From JACJYE01 sp964432875 (GTDB lineage: Bacteria > Bacteroidota > Bacteroidia > Chitinophagales > Saprospiraceae), in the NCBI GenBank assembly GCA_964432875.1, contig CAYSPJ010000028.1, forward strand, positions 1 to 46,709: DNA of 46,709 nucleotides, written 5' to 3'. How positions within the stretch are numbered: the first letter of the stretch is position 1; the number at the start of each line of letters is the position of its first letter. Shown here in pieces: positions 1-8,557 of this stretch. The notes under the pieces are model-generated. The model was not told where the DNA came from and ran no database searches. It was given only the letters and a program-made list of their open reading frames with translations. The position numbers and the translations under genes are program-made.

Positions 1-369
1 GATGATGAGGCCACCATCGTGCTGACGTATGACGATGCTACCGCCCTCATCCAGGCTTCCTGGAATTGGCCCATCGGCAGAAAAGATATGGAAGTGTATG
101 GCCTGACCGGCGCGATCTTCGCCGACGACCGCCACCACCTGCGCCTGCGTACCGCCGAGGGCTACGACGGCTATCAGGAAGACGTTTTTACGCTCGAAGA
201 ACTGGACGCACCCTTTGACGATCCCTTTGCCTTGCTGGCGGCGGTGGTGCGGGGCGAGGTGCTACTGCCGCCTTACGACCTCTACTCGCTGGAAAATAAT
301 TTGCTGGTGGTGGAGATACTGGAGGCGGCGCGGAAGAGCGCCAAACGGGGGAAAAGGGTGCGGTTGTGA
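1..369 (+). CDS. Gfo/Idh/MocA-family oxidoreductase, C-terminal end (partial)
   Basis: The frame is open from the first base, so only the last ~122 residues are present and the start lies outside the window. The stretch ASWNWPIGRKDMEVYG is typical of the C-terminal substrate-binding alpha/beta domain of Gfo/Idh/MocA NAD(P)-dependent oxidoreductases, which act on sugars and related polyols. The later segment ending SLENNLLVVEILEAARKS matches the last helix of this family, where the active-site-side helix is followed by a basic tail. The Rossmann domain, with its dinucleotide motif, is not in the window, so the cofactor cannot be checked and the substrate cannot be told. The gene ends 313 bases before the next gene and shows no coupling to it. 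Confidence 0.8.
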   Translation, partial: DDEATIVLTYDDATALIQASWNWPIGRKDMEVYGLTGAIFADDRHHLRLRTAEGYDGYQEDVFTLEELDAPFDDPFALLAAVVRGEVLLPPYDLYSLENNLLVVEILEAARKSAKRGKRVRL

Positions 370-597
370 GTGCTGCAAAACATGCCCGTTGGAGCGCCTG
401 GATTTGTGAAAAAAAAAACAACTTTTTTCCCCGGGGAGTATTGACTGGCATTGAATTTTATAGTATATTTATCTGGACGAAAAATCAGAGCCTGCCATCA
501 GCGCTAAACCCTGGGGCATCCTCGATTGGTTTGGATTGAAAGGTTGCGGTTTCTCCTTTTCCCGCTGAGGGGAGAAGAAGGGGTCGCACGTAGCCGA

Positions 598-641
598 CAT
601 TGACGCATTAACGGCTAAGTAAAAGGCGCAATGCGTCAATG
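598..641. repeat. Perfect 12-bp inverted repeat upstream of the lipoprotein hydrolase
   Basis: Arms at 598-609 (CATTGACGCATT) and 630-641 (AATGCGTCAATG) are exact complements around a 20-nt loop, ending 41 nt before the ATG at 683. It could be an operator or an RNA hairpin in the leader. It has no U-tract, so a terminator for the gene ending at 369 is less likely. The rest of 370-682 holds no gene I can support. Confidence 0.45.
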
Positions 642-682
642 CGGTATTCCCGACGAATAATAAACCAATAAAACTATCTCCA

Positions 683-1745
683 ATGAAAAAACTAATTGTC
701 ATTCTCGCCAGTTTGGGTGTTTTCCTGTTCATGAACAGCTGCCAGAAAGACGAGCTGTCCACACTGGCGCAGCAACAGGAAATCGCCGCCTCATTTGCAG
801 ATCTGTCTGAAAGCCTGGGGCTCGACGTTTACGGGATTGCTAAAGAGCTGGTCGCCTCCGCCGGCTGGCCCCTTGAAGTAGAGCCTGCAGCCGGTGAAGT
901 GGAAACCCGTGGGATTGGCGTACACAACTACTACCGGCAGGTGATCGAAGGCGACATTGCCCACTACTGGTTTACGGTGCGCGTCGGCTCCGGGTCTTAC
1001 GACCGCATCCGCATCCACCGGGTGGTGAAGGAGATGGCTCCCAACCGGCCGGCCAGCACATCAAAGACCCTGTTCTTCCAGCATGGCGACGCCAAGGACT
1101 TCGTCGGCATGATGCTGCCGGGGCTCAACTCTCCGACTACCCCCAGAGGCTTCGGCATGGCCGCCTACCTGGCCCAGAACGGTGTGGACGTCTGGGGCAT
1201 CGACCAGGCCTGGAACCTGGTTCCCGATGACGTGACGGACTTTTCCTTCATGGCCAACTGGGGCCTCGACAAGCAACAGAAAGACCTGCGCCGCGCCATC
1301 GGCATTGCCCGCTTGGCCCGTTACCTGACCGGCAGCGGCAGCCCGAATGACATGATGATACTGGCGGGGTATAGCAGTGGCGCAGTGACGGGCTTTGCCG
1401 CCCTGAACGCGGAAACACAGATTGGGCCGAGGCAGCGCAATATCAAGGGGTATATTCCGATTGATTTGGCGATCAAGACGGATGACCAGGGGATGNNNNN
1501 NNNNNNNNNNNNNNNNNNNNNNNNNNNNNNNNNNNNNNNNNNNNNNNNNNNNNNNNNNNNNNNNNNNNNNNNNNNNNNNNNNNNNNNNNNNNNNNATCGG
1601 CAGCACCGACGTAACCCACCACATCATCCAGCTACTGCCGAACGATCAAGCCCTGCTGGATTTCGGCCATATCGACATCTTCATCGCAAATAACGCCGAA
1701 GAGCTGGCTTGGCAGCCAGTGCTTGAGTGGATCAGTACCCATTGA
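683..1745 (+). CDS. Lipoprotein alpha/beta-hydrolase (broken by assembly gap)
   Basis: The protein starts with a short positive N-terminus, a hydrophobic segment and a lipobox-like FMNSC (cysteine ~20), so it is probably a membrane-anchored lipoprotein. The alpha/beta-hydrolase fold is indicated by LFFQHGDAKDF (oxyanion region, ~residue 130), WGIDQAWN, and the nucleophile elbow GYSSG with serine ~231. A 100-N gap follows at 1496-1595. After the gap the coding frame differs by one base from that before it, and continues to TGA at 1743-1745 with FGHIDIF, which would supply the catalytic histidine. The gap is a fixed-size placeholder, so the frame change is most simply an assembly artefact rather than a mutation. 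The acidic member of the triad is probably inside the gap. Substrate is unknown: lipase, esterase or peptidase activity are all possible. Confidence 0.7.
1496..1595. other. Assembly gap (100 N) inside the hydrolase gene
   Basis: Exactly 100 undetermined bases, a conventional unknown-length placeholder. The true length is not known and cannot be a multiple of three plus this count if the flanking frames belong to one gene. Confidence 0.98.
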
Positions 1746-1833
1746 TGGGTAATAGCTAGTAAGGCGGCGCAACTGAAGAAGGTTTTGGTTGCGCCGCTGT
1801 TGTTTTTGAGCCGGTTTTTTGAAACGCAGAGGT

Positions 1834-2078
1834 GTCAACACCGCGCCTATGTGCCTATCTGCTTATGTCCCTATGTGTTTTAAATGAGGCAAGCGCAAGC
1901 GTTTGGGTTCAACGCTTTGCGTCGCTTTGGGATTGAAACACATAGGCACATAGGGTATGGCGTTGGCCCGCTCTGGCAGGTGCTGGGCACTCAGGTCAAC
2001 ATCGCGCCTATGTGCTCTATGTGCCTATGTGTTAAAAAAAAATCGAGCGCAAGCGCCTGGAAAGCAAAGCTTTGCGTT
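1834..2078. repeat. Two imperfect ~85-bp direct repeats with an inverted partial copy between
   Basis: Copy 1 (1834-1922) and copy 2 (1995-2078) share the same order of blocks: GTCAACAYCGCGCCTATGTG, a run of CTATGTG words ending CCTATGTGTT, an A/T stretch, GCGCAAGCG, and a final CTTTGCGT. Between them, 1936-1957 carries the inverted words ACACATAGGCACATAGGG. The block fills most of 1746-2090, which has no credible gene. It looks like a dispersed intergenic element; I cannot tell whether it is mobile or a transcribed hairpin. Confidence 0.6.
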
Positions 2079-2090
2079 GTTATCTACGCC

Positions 2091-2285
2091 TCACTCCACC
2101 ACCACTTTCCCCGCCCACTCCCTTTCCCCACAGCGCACAACAATGAGGAGCAGGCCGGGACCCAGTCTGGTGATGTCGAGCTCGCCCGTGCCGTCCGGCC
2201 AGGCGATGCGGCGGGAGTCCAGCAGCCGGCCGTCGGCAGCGGCGAGGCGGAGCAGGCCTTCAATCCAGCTAAAGTTGCTGGTATC
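2091..2285 (-). pseudogene. Remnant of a T9SS type A C-terminal sorting domain
   Basis: Read on the minus strand, an open frame of about 64 residues ends at the stop complementary to 2091-2093. It contains GLLRLAAADGRLLDSRRI, then GTGELDITRLGPGLLLIVV and a final KVVVE. This is the strand pattern of the Bacteroidota T9SS type A sorting domain: a 'DxxGRLL' strand, an LDITxLxPGLYL strand and a closing K-hydrophobic-V strand. A stop codon lies immediately upstream at 2286-2288, and the helicase gene ends at 2296, so no passenger protein is attached. It is most likely the decayed tail of a secreted protein whose body was lost by deletion or by arrival of the helicase gene. The tyrosine usual after PGL is replaced by leucine. 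Confidence 0.6.
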
Positions 2286-2295
2286 TTACAACGCC

Positions 2296-5200
2296 TCACC
2301 CTTTCACCTCTACAATCTCCACATAATGATCCAAATCGCCCACTTTGACGACTTGGCCAGGGGTGTGGCCAAGGATAGACAAAGCTAAAGGAGATTGGGG
2401 GCTGATCTCGATTAAGCCGGCAAGTGAAGTGTTGGGGGCAGCGGGAGAAACGACGATTTGCACGCTCAGGAAGCTGTTGTTGTTCAAGTACTTCAGTTTG
2501 ACGGTGCTGCCCAGTTGAATGGCAGGCGCTTTACCGGCAGGGGAGGGGCTGCTGGCATAGGGCGTCTCGCCATCCGGGAAAGAAATCTTCGCCGCATAAT
2601 CCACCGGCTCGATGAGGTCGGTAAAGGCCAGGGCGATGGGGGAGTGGTCGATGGGCTGATAGCCTTGGCCCGCCTCGGTTTGGCGGATGAAATCCAGTAG
2701 CAGCTCGCGCTCGCGCCCGGCGTTTTGCCACCAGTTGGTACTCCAGATGCGATGGAATGCGAAGCCATAGCCCTCCAGTATCTTCTGGCGGTGCTGGTCA
2801 TGGAGGTAAGCCTCGCGGCTGGAGTGGTACTTGGCCCCGTCGCACTCGATGGCGATTTTTGGGCCCCGGCCGTTGCCCGGGTCATAGAGGAGGTCGATCT
2901 CGAAACCCGCGAATTGGTGATTGAGCGAGAGCTTATCGGCACCCAGCTCGCTGGCTAAGCTGCGATAGACCTCCTGCCCAAAGATCGCCTCGGAATCTCG
3001 TTTGAAGGCATTGCTAGCATTGGCATTCGAGGCGTTTTTGCCCAGCTCGGCCAGGACGGCCTGGCGGGCGCGGTCATCTTGCTCGCTTACGGCCTTGCTG
3101 TAAGCCAGGTAGGCGTAAAAGACGGCCCGCCGGTTGTTGGCACCCTCAGTTTCGAGCTGCTCCTTGTAGCCCAGGAAAACCTCCTCGGGGATGGAGGAAC
3201 ACACGTAAACCTTGTATTTTGCCCGAGTGATGATCACGTTTAGCAATTTGTAGCCTTTCGAGTGGTTGATGGGGCCGAAGCGCTGGGCGAATTTCCCGTC
3301 TTTACCCGGGCCGTAGGTGGTAGACAGGATGATGACATCCCGCTCGTCGCCCTGGATGTTTTCGAGGTTTTTGACGAACATCCCGTTTTGCTCCAGCTCC
3401 TGGATTTTGTCATTGAAAGCCTGGTAGCGCTCGAAGCGCTGCCGCTCGAGGATTTTACTCTTAATCAGGTTCCGCTGTGCGATGTTGAAGGTGGCGATGC
3501 CGAGGCTGGGATACTCGCCATTGGGCAGGCGGTGGAGGTTCTTTTCAATAATCTCCAGCACCAGCTCTGCTTCGGCTTCGTTGGTATGGTCTGCAAAAAC
3601 GCCGCCCACCGGGATGTACTTGATGGGGGTGTAGTCGAAATTGTTCGGCAAAGGCTTCAGCCGCTGCTCGTAAAAGGCATGGTTGGAAAAGTCGATCAGA
3701 TAGGGATGGCGCGAACGGTAGTGGAAATCGAGGTGCTGTTTTTCAAAATTCAGCTCCAGCGCAAAATCGAGCAGGGATTCGCAGGATAGCAACATGTTGT
3801 CTTTGTAAACTACGATCTCATCTTCATCCTCTAGTTCGTCTTCATCTTCGACGGCGCCGTCGAATACTTTGCTGAAGTAGTTGGAGGGCGGCATCTGATG
3901 CTCGTCGCCCGCAATGATAACCTGTTTGCCCTTGAGCAGGGCGGGAAGGTTGTCTTCTAGCTTGAGCTGGCTGGCCTCGTCAAACAGCACCAAGTCGAAG
4001 TAGCGGTTATTTTCTGTAAATAAATTAGAGCAGACGTCGGGGGTAGTCAGTACGATAGGGAAAAAAGTGGTGAACAGCTCCAGGTCGTATTGCACGATGC
4101 GGCGCAGCGAGAAGCGCTTGAATTTGGTGCTGCTCCGCTTGTTGTAGAGGTTTTCTACCGAAAAGTCTTCATGCCTTTGCGCAAAGACTTTAGCGGCTTC
4201 AATTTGTTGAGCATACCAATAGTCCTCGAGGTAGTTTAACTGTTCTTTTTCCATGCCGGCGAGGAGGCCTTTGAGCTCGATGTGCTCATGGTCATTGGTC
4301 GGCAGGTTATTATCGGCGGCATGGATGAGGGCGGAGTCCAGATAGTGGATCATCAAGGCTCGCCGCCAATCGGTTTTATGCTGCAGCTCGTCTAGCAACA
4401 GCTTGTTTTTTTGTGAGGCGCGGTTGTAAAAGGCAAACCAGTTGAATTCATCGGCGAAGGAATAGCTCTGGTCTTGGAATACCGCATGCTGTTGGTCGAT
4501 TTTCTCTTGCAGGAAAGCCGTGGTTTCCGACAGCTTTTGCTGCTCGGCGGGCCAGGCAAACCAGTTGTCGGCAGCTGCTTTGGCGGCCAGATCCAGGCGG
4601 AGCTGTTGTGAGCGCTTGCGGTGCTTAAAGTAGGAAAAGGCTTTTTGGAAAAAGGCTCGCTGGGCATATTCAGCCTCCATGGCGTAGAGCTCGTCTAGCA
4701 GGAGCTGATAGCGGGCAAAATCCTCCTCTATCTGCCGCTTGAGCAGATAGGGGTTGTCGCCAGCCAGCTTTTCCGGGTTCAAGAAGGACAAGTGCTCCGC
4801 TGGACAGTATGCGGCATACAGGATTTGGCCTTGCTGGGCGGTTTCCAGGAGCTGGCTCAGCTCCTCCGGCGCATAATCGAAGTGGCTATTGGGCAGATTC
4901 AAGCGGCAGTCCTCGTCAGTTTCCCGCAATTCCGACAAGAGGGTGCCGACCACTGCGGTCCAGGCTTTCCCATCGGCCAGCCGCTGGCCGACCTTCTGGT
5001 GCTTGGCATTGATGGCATTGATTAGGCCCGAAGCCCGGCGGATGATGCCGTCCAGGCCGCTCCTCGAATAGTCGTGCACGTAGCGCCGATACCCGCGTTG
5101 GTCAATCCGCTCGCGGACGGAATCGACGGCGGTCTTCCGGTCCTTGATCACGTCGCGGATCAATACGCAGTGGTGGGCCAGCCCTTTGTCGATCAGCGCT

Positions 5201-6267
5201 TGGTGGAGCACTTCCAGGGCGGTGCGCTTTTCACATACTACAATGGTCTTGCGGTGGTTCTCGAGCGCGTTGATCAATACCGCCGTCAGGGTTTGGCTTT
5301 TCCCGGTGCCGGGCGGGCCCTGGATCAGAATATTGCGGGTGCCTTCCAACGCATGGAGGATACTCTGCTGGGAGGGGTCGGTCTCTACCGATGAGATGGG
5401 CTGGAAAGGGTGCTCGAATACGTCGGAGATTTGCAAAGCTGCCTCATCGGCCAGCAGCAATTTATCGTAATCGTCGATGATGTTTTGCTTCTGCACCTCG
5501 AAGATGGAAAACAGCCCGCCAAACTCGATGAAGGCCGGCTGGGGCGGGGTAGATATCCGCTCGTACTGCGCTTTGTCTTTGATGGGCACCACCCGGCTTA
5601 GCTTGGCCCGTAGCGCGGCTTCGATATCCTCGGGCGCGCCTGCATGGACCGCCCGCAGGAGGTTGGCACAGATGGTGGCTAGCTCCTCGGCGCTGAGCAG
5701 GCCATCGTCGAGCATTTCCCGCGGGATTTGCTCCACCTGGATCTGGGCGTCGTTCAGCAGATGGTTGATCAGGACTTCGTTGAGGTAAATGGGGTCATCT
5801 TCATTGCGGTGGATCTCCCAGGTGTTAAAGGCATTGGCCCTTTTGATGCGCAGCGACCAGATCAGCACCGGAGCGACGGTCAGCTTGTTGTCCAGCCGGT
5901 CGCGCCGCACCAATATGGGGAAGCCGAAGCCGAAGGTGTTGATGCCTTTTTCAGATTCGATGGTTTCGGTCTGATTGATCAGGTTTTCGAATTCCTTGGC
6001 GATTTTGACCATCTGGGCTTGGTCTTCTTTAAACAGGGCCTGCAGGTCGGCAGCGCTGTCTTTCCAGCTGATCTTAAATTTCAGAGGCTGCTCGCTGAGC
6101 AGGCTGTCGATGAATTGCCCGGGTAGCTTGGGGTCGATGTGGGCCAGGCGGCTGAGGTCGAATTTGTACCTGGACCGCGCCGGGATGGCGTTGAGGTGCA
6201 CGCCCCGGCGGTTGCCTATTTTTAATCGGTTTTGGAGTTCAGATAATAGTTTTTTAGAGAGTTCCAT
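2296..6267 (-). CDS. SF1 helicase / endonuclease-domain / GreA-GreB-domain fusion protein
   Basis: This 1323-residue cytoplasmic protein has the motor of the UPF1-like SF1 helicases (AAA_11/AAA_12). Walker A GPPGTGKS is at 317-324, Walker B LFDEASQ ~759, motif III GDEHQMPPS ~786, HYRSRHP ~840, the NIQGDERDVI segment ~970 and ITRAKYKVYV ~1015. A long helical insertion separates motif I from the DEAS box. Near residue 1140, IAIECDGAKYHSS with downstream WSTNWW fits the restriction-endonuclease-like MTES_1575/DUF559-type domain found at the C-terminus of such helicases. The last ~75 residues (~1250-1323) read as a GreA/GreB C-terminal domain, with an SPQSPLALSILGHTPGQVV core. These are known defence- or repair-associated helicase families; the Gre-like tail suggests contact with RNA polymerase, which is inference. 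The gene stands alone, with a promoter at 6325-6355. Confidence 0.85.
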   Translation of the reverse strand: MELSKKLLSELQNRLKIGNRRGVHLNAIPARSRYKFDLSRLAHIDPKLPGQFIDSLLSEQPLKFKISWKDSAADLQALFKEDQAQMVKIAKEFENLINQTETIESEKGINTFGFGFPILVRRDRLDNKLTVAPVLIWSLRIKRANAFNTWEIHRNEDDPIYLNEVLINHLLNDAQIQVEQIPREMLDDGLLSAEELATICANLLRAVHAGAPEDIEAALRAKLSRVVPIKDKAQYERISTPPQPAFIEFGGLFSIFEVQKQNIIDDYDKLLLADEAALQISDVFEHPFQPISSVETDPSQQSILHALEGTRNILIQGPPGTGKSQTLTAVLINALENHRKTIVVCEKRTALEVLHQALIDKGLAHHCVLIRDVIKDRKTAVDSVRERIDQRGYRRYVHDYSRSGLDGIIRRASGLINAINAKHQKVGQRLADGKAWTAVVGTLLSELRETDEDCRLNLPNSHFDYAPEELSQLLETAQQGQILYAAYCPAEHLSFLNPEKLAGDNPYLLKRQIEEDFARYQLLLDELYAMEAEYAQRAFFQKAFSYFKHRKRSQQLRLDLAAKAAADNWFAWPAEQQKLSETTAFLQEKIDQQHAVFQDQSYSFADEFNWFAFYNRASQKNKLLLDELQHKTDWRRALMIHYLDSALIHAADNNLPTNDHEHIELKGLLAGMEKEQLNYLEDYWYAQQIEAAKVFAQRHEDFSVENLYNKRSSTKFKRFSLRRIVQYDLELFTTFFPIVLTTPDVCSNLFTENNRYFDLVLFDEASQLKLEDNLPALLKGKQVIIAGDEHQMPPSNYFSKVFDGAVEDEDELEDEDEIVVYKDNMLLSCESLLDFALELNFEKQHLDFHYRSRHPYLIDFSNHAFYEQRLKPLPNNFDYTPIKYIPVGGVFADHTNEAEAELVLEIIEKNLHRLPNGEYPSLGIATFNIAQRNLIKSKILERQRFERYQAFNDKIQELEQNGMFVKNLENIQGDERDVIILSTTYGPGKDGKFAQRFGPINHSKGYKLLNVIITRAKYKVYVCSSIPEEVFLGYKEQLETEGANNRRAVFYAYLAYSKAVSEQDDRARQAVLAELGKNASNANASNAFKRDSEAIFGQEVYRSLASELGADKLSLNHQFAGFEIDLLYDPGNGRGPKIAIECDGAKYHSSREAYLHDQHRQKILEGYGFAFHRIWSTNWWQNAGRERELLLDFIRQTEAGQGYQPIDHSPIALAFTDLIEPVDYAAKISFPDGETPYASSPSPAGKAPAIQLGSTVKLKYLNNNSFLSVQIVVSPAAPNTSLAGLIEISPQSPLALSILGHTPGQVVKVGDLDHYVEIVEVKG

Positions 6268-6324
6268 GGTGCGGCGTCTTTAGTGGGGCTTCGCTACGGA
6301 TTCGCGTTAGCTTTATGTCGGGTG

Positions 6325-6355
6325 CTAAGATAGGGCTTTGGGCGGGGTTTGCAAA
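6325..6355 (-). promoter_or_regulatory. Bacteroidota-type promoter for the helicase gene
   Basis: On the minus strand TTTG (6355-6352) and TATCTTAG (6332-6325) are separated by exactly 19 bases. This matches the Bacteroidota sigma-ABfr pattern TTTG-N19-21-TAnnTTTG with one mismatch in the -7 box. The start codon is 57 bases downstream, leaving a leader of about 50 nt. Confidence 0.55.
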
Positions 6356-6425
6356 TTTTTTTGCTGGCTCTGCAGCAGGTTGAAGGGGCTAGTGAAAAAG
6401 CGACTATTGGGAATGGGCGAAAAGC

Positions 6426-6481
6426 TGCGAGTTGCGAGTTGCGAGATGCGAGATGCGAGATGCGAGTTGCGAGTTGCGAGA
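6426..6481. repeat. Tandem heptamer repeat, eight units of TGCGAGW
   Basis: Eight consecutive 7-bp units alternate only between TGCGAGT and TGCGAGA (order T,T,A,A,A,T,T,A). The tract lies in the 369-bp stretch between the helicase and the DUF4252 gene, which otherwise holds only the promoter at 6325-6355 and a poly-A run near 6510. No gene is supported there. Confidence 0.9.
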
Positions 6482-6636
6482 TTAGCCCAAACTTCCAGCA
6501 CCTGTAGCAAAAAAAAAAAAGCGCGGCAACTTTTCCCTCAGATTCTGAATAAGCTATTCAGACGGGATGTTACCTCGCTTTATTTGATACAGCCGCTGGG
6601 GCTAATCCAGTTCCGTGACGAGTCGTGGCGAGCGCA

Positions 6637-7209
6637 TTACGCCCTCGCATCCTCCTTTTTCCGAGGCGCCTCCTCTTCGGCTTCCTCCTGCGGCTGATTG
6701 CGGTTTTTATACTCCCCGCTGAGGATTTTGTTGACGATATGGGTGATATCAGCGTATTTGAGGCGAGATTTGAGGTCGAAGTAGATCAGTTCGCCATCGT
6801 CGTAGCCGAGTACGACCAGGTTTTTGAGGCGTTGCTGATTGTCCTTGACCAGGATGGTGAAATTGGATTTCCCGTCTTTGACGGAGAGCAGGTCCTCGTA
6901 GCCATTCTGGCGGATATTGCCCAGGAATCGATTGATATCCTCGCTGGCGATGGCGTTGGCATCTTCCGAGGTCAGGAAGCGCATTTTACCAACTTTGCGC
7001 GCCAGCTTGACGAACATCCGGGCATCCTCGTTGCGGATGCTGTTGTAAGCCAGCCCGCCGCCCAACCAGACGACCCAGCCCGGCAGCTTGAAATTGGTGA
7101 CGCCTTCCTGGTGTTTGTATTCATGGTAGAATTGCGCCGTGGTCTTCGGGCTAGTGCAAGAGGACAGGGCGATGGCGGAAAGTATGCAGATGATGGCGGT
7201 GAAACGCAT
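6637..7209 (-). CDS. DUF4252 domain lipoprotein
   Basis: I place the start at the ATG at 7209, giving MRFTAIICILSAIALSSC, a lipoprotein signal with lipobox ALSSC; the upstream in-frame start at 7257 would put 16 residues before the signal peptide. The mature part has the DUF4252 layout: a helix with an acidic patch, then SNFTILVKDNQQRLKNLVVLGYDDGELIYFDLKSRL, a beta-rich core. The C-terminal tail is highly charged (EEAEEEAPRKKEDARA). DUF4252 proteins have no established biochemical role and are often found beside ECF sigma/anti-sigma pairs in Bacteroidota, as here. It is a paralog of the next gene upstream (7422-7961) and is separated from it by 212 bases, so it may have its own promoter, although I did not find one. 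Confidence 0.7.
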   Translation of the reverse strand: MRFTAIICILSAIALSSCTSPKTTAQFYHEYKHQEGVTNFKLPGWVVWLGGGLAYNSIRNEDARMFVKLARKVGKMRFLTSEDANAIASEDINRFLGNIRQNGYEDLLSVKDGKSNFTILVKDNQQRLKNLVVLGYDDGELIYFDLKSRLKYADITHIVNKILSGEYKNRNQPQEEAEEEAPRKKEDARA

Positions 7210-7421
7210 GAGTTGGTATTTTTGCGCCAAAGGCTCGCTTCGGCAGGTTATTAGCATGGTGGTTTGACGAAATAAGTAGGCTAAAGGTTACAGTTTAAGC
7301 CAAGGGGCAAATGAGGAGAAGCAATGTCGAATCCGGACGTAGAGGAGGCAAAGGGGGAGCGTAGCAAAATCTCGTGTTCGCTACGCTCATTGGGGATGCC
7401 CTTTTGCTTCTCGCGGTGGGC

Positions 7422-7961
7422 TTATTGCTTATTTTCCTTCGGCATATTTTTCTCGCCCTTGTCAAATTCGGTGATGAGCTTGGAGATTTTATCCAGGCTG
7501 ATTTTGCCGACGAAGCTCATGAGCACGAACTCATCGTCGCCGCCCACCATCAGCAGCAGCTCGTGGATGGTTTTGTCGCCATCGTCTCTGATGAGGAATT
7601 CCACGTTTTGGCCCTCGTCGCGCACGGTCATCAGCACCTCGTATTCTTTGGTGTTGATTTTGCTTTTGGCTTCTTTGTAGAATTGGGTGGCATCCTGCTC
7701 GGCAACCAAAATGCGGATACCCTCCAGGTCGCTGGCCAAGTCGATGATGGCCTTGGTCTCTTGGTCATCCATATTCAGCCCATTGACGTTGAGCTTTTGG
7801 AACATGCCCAACAGCTTGGAGCTTACATAGACCACGGTAAAGCGTTCGTCGTCTACGTACTGCTTGAAGTACTTGTCAATGGCGCTAGTCGTATTCTGCG
7901 CTTGCGCGAACAGGGTGATGGCTACAAAAGCCAGGGTGAAAAATAATTTAGCGAATTTCAT
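7422..7961 (-). CDS. DUF4252 domain protein, exported
   Basis: A 179-residue protein beginning MKFAKLFFTLAFVAITLFAQAQ, a clear Sec signal peptide with an AQA cleavage region and no lipobox. Exported to the periplasm or outer surface, unlike its lipoprotein paralog at 6637-7209. The DUF4252 core runs from ~25 to 165, including FTVVYVSSKLLGMF, a short helical segment, then the paired strands EVLMTVRDEGQNVEFLIRD and IHELLLMVGGDDEFVLMSFVG. The tail is charged (GEKNMPKENKQ). It lies 83 bases downstream of the anti-sigma gene on the same strand, so it is probably in the sigma factor's operon. Function is unknown. Confidence 0.7.
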   Translation of the reverse strand: MKFAKLFFTLAFVAITLFAQAQNTTSAIDKYFKQYVDDERFTVVYVSSKLLGMFQKLNVNGLNMDDQETKAIIDLASDLEGIRILVAEQDATQFYKEAKSKINTKEYEVLMTVRDEGQNVEFLIRDDGDKTIHELLLMVGGDDEFVLMSFVGKISLDKISKLITEFDKGEKNMPKENKQ

Positions 7962-8044
7962 GGTTTGCTTGTTTTCCGAGTTATAGAATCGAGTGATTTA
8001 ATTGCTTGTGTTATTTACTTGAGAAAGGCTGTTTTGCCCCATCT

Positions 8045-8557
8045 CTATTCGAAAAATCTCCCCATCCCCCTCAGGTTATTCATTTCCCGGGAGGTGATAG
8101 CCGTGCCGCGGTTCAGCTCGACGGATGCCTTGTTGAGGGCGGCTTGGGTGATGGTGAAAGCCTCCTCGAGGTCCTGTACTTCGTATTTCGACCAATCGAT
8201 AGCGGTGGCTTCCAGGGGTGCTTGCATCTCGAATTGAGGCAGTATCAGCCAAGCCAGGCCAAAGCCCAGGACTACTACTGCGGCGATGCGCAAAGCCCAG
8301 GCGGGGGCACTGAGGCGGCGGATTCTAGCCTGCTGCGTCGGGGCGTGCAGTTTTTGCAGCAGCTTTTCGTCAAACTCGCTGCCCAGGCTCGCCTTGTTTT
8401 GTTCTTGTACAAAGTAGCGGAACATCGGCTGAAAAGGCCGCAGGTTTTCCGGCACATCAGCGCGCTGGAAATACTCCCGGAGTTGTTGTTCTTCCCGCAG
8501 GGAAGTTTCCCCTTCGAAGTAGCGGTCCAGTAGTTGTTCGATCAGTTGGTGGCCCAT
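8045..8557 (-). CDS. Probable anti-sigma factor, single-pass membrane protein
   Basis: 170 residues. The N-terminal ~80 residues (MGHQLIEQLLDRYFEGETSLREEQQLREYF) form the short helical cytoplasmic domain often seen in Bacteroidota anti-sigma proteins, in which 'LLDRYFEGETSLEEE' is a recurring pattern. A single hydrophobic helix follows at ~90-107 (ALRIAAVVVLGFGLAWLIL), then a short extracytoplasmic segment. The start overlaps the end of the ECF sigma gene by 16 bases, so the two are probably translationally coupled. That arrangement, and the domain layout, are the basis for the anti-sigma call; no zinc-binding HxxxCxxC motif is present, so this would be a non-ZAS type. An alternative is a structural membrane protein with no regulatory role. 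Confidence 0.65.
   Translation of the reverse strand: MGHQLIEQLLDRYFEGETSLREEQQLREYFQRADVPENLRPFQPMFRYFVQEQNKASLGSEFDEKLLQKLHAPTQQARIRRLSAPAWALRIAAVVVLGFGLAWLILPQFEMQAPLEATAIDWSKYEVQDLEEAFTITQAALNKASVELNRGTAITSREMNNLRGMGRFFE

Noticed and set aside
1884..2388. Plus-strand open frames over the repeat region and the sorting-domain remnant
   Set aside because: They are antisense to the remnant and translate repeat words; no recognisable protein.
6426..6481. CRISPR array
   Set aside because: Units are 7 bp with no spacers, so this is a simple tandem repeat. No cas gene in the window.
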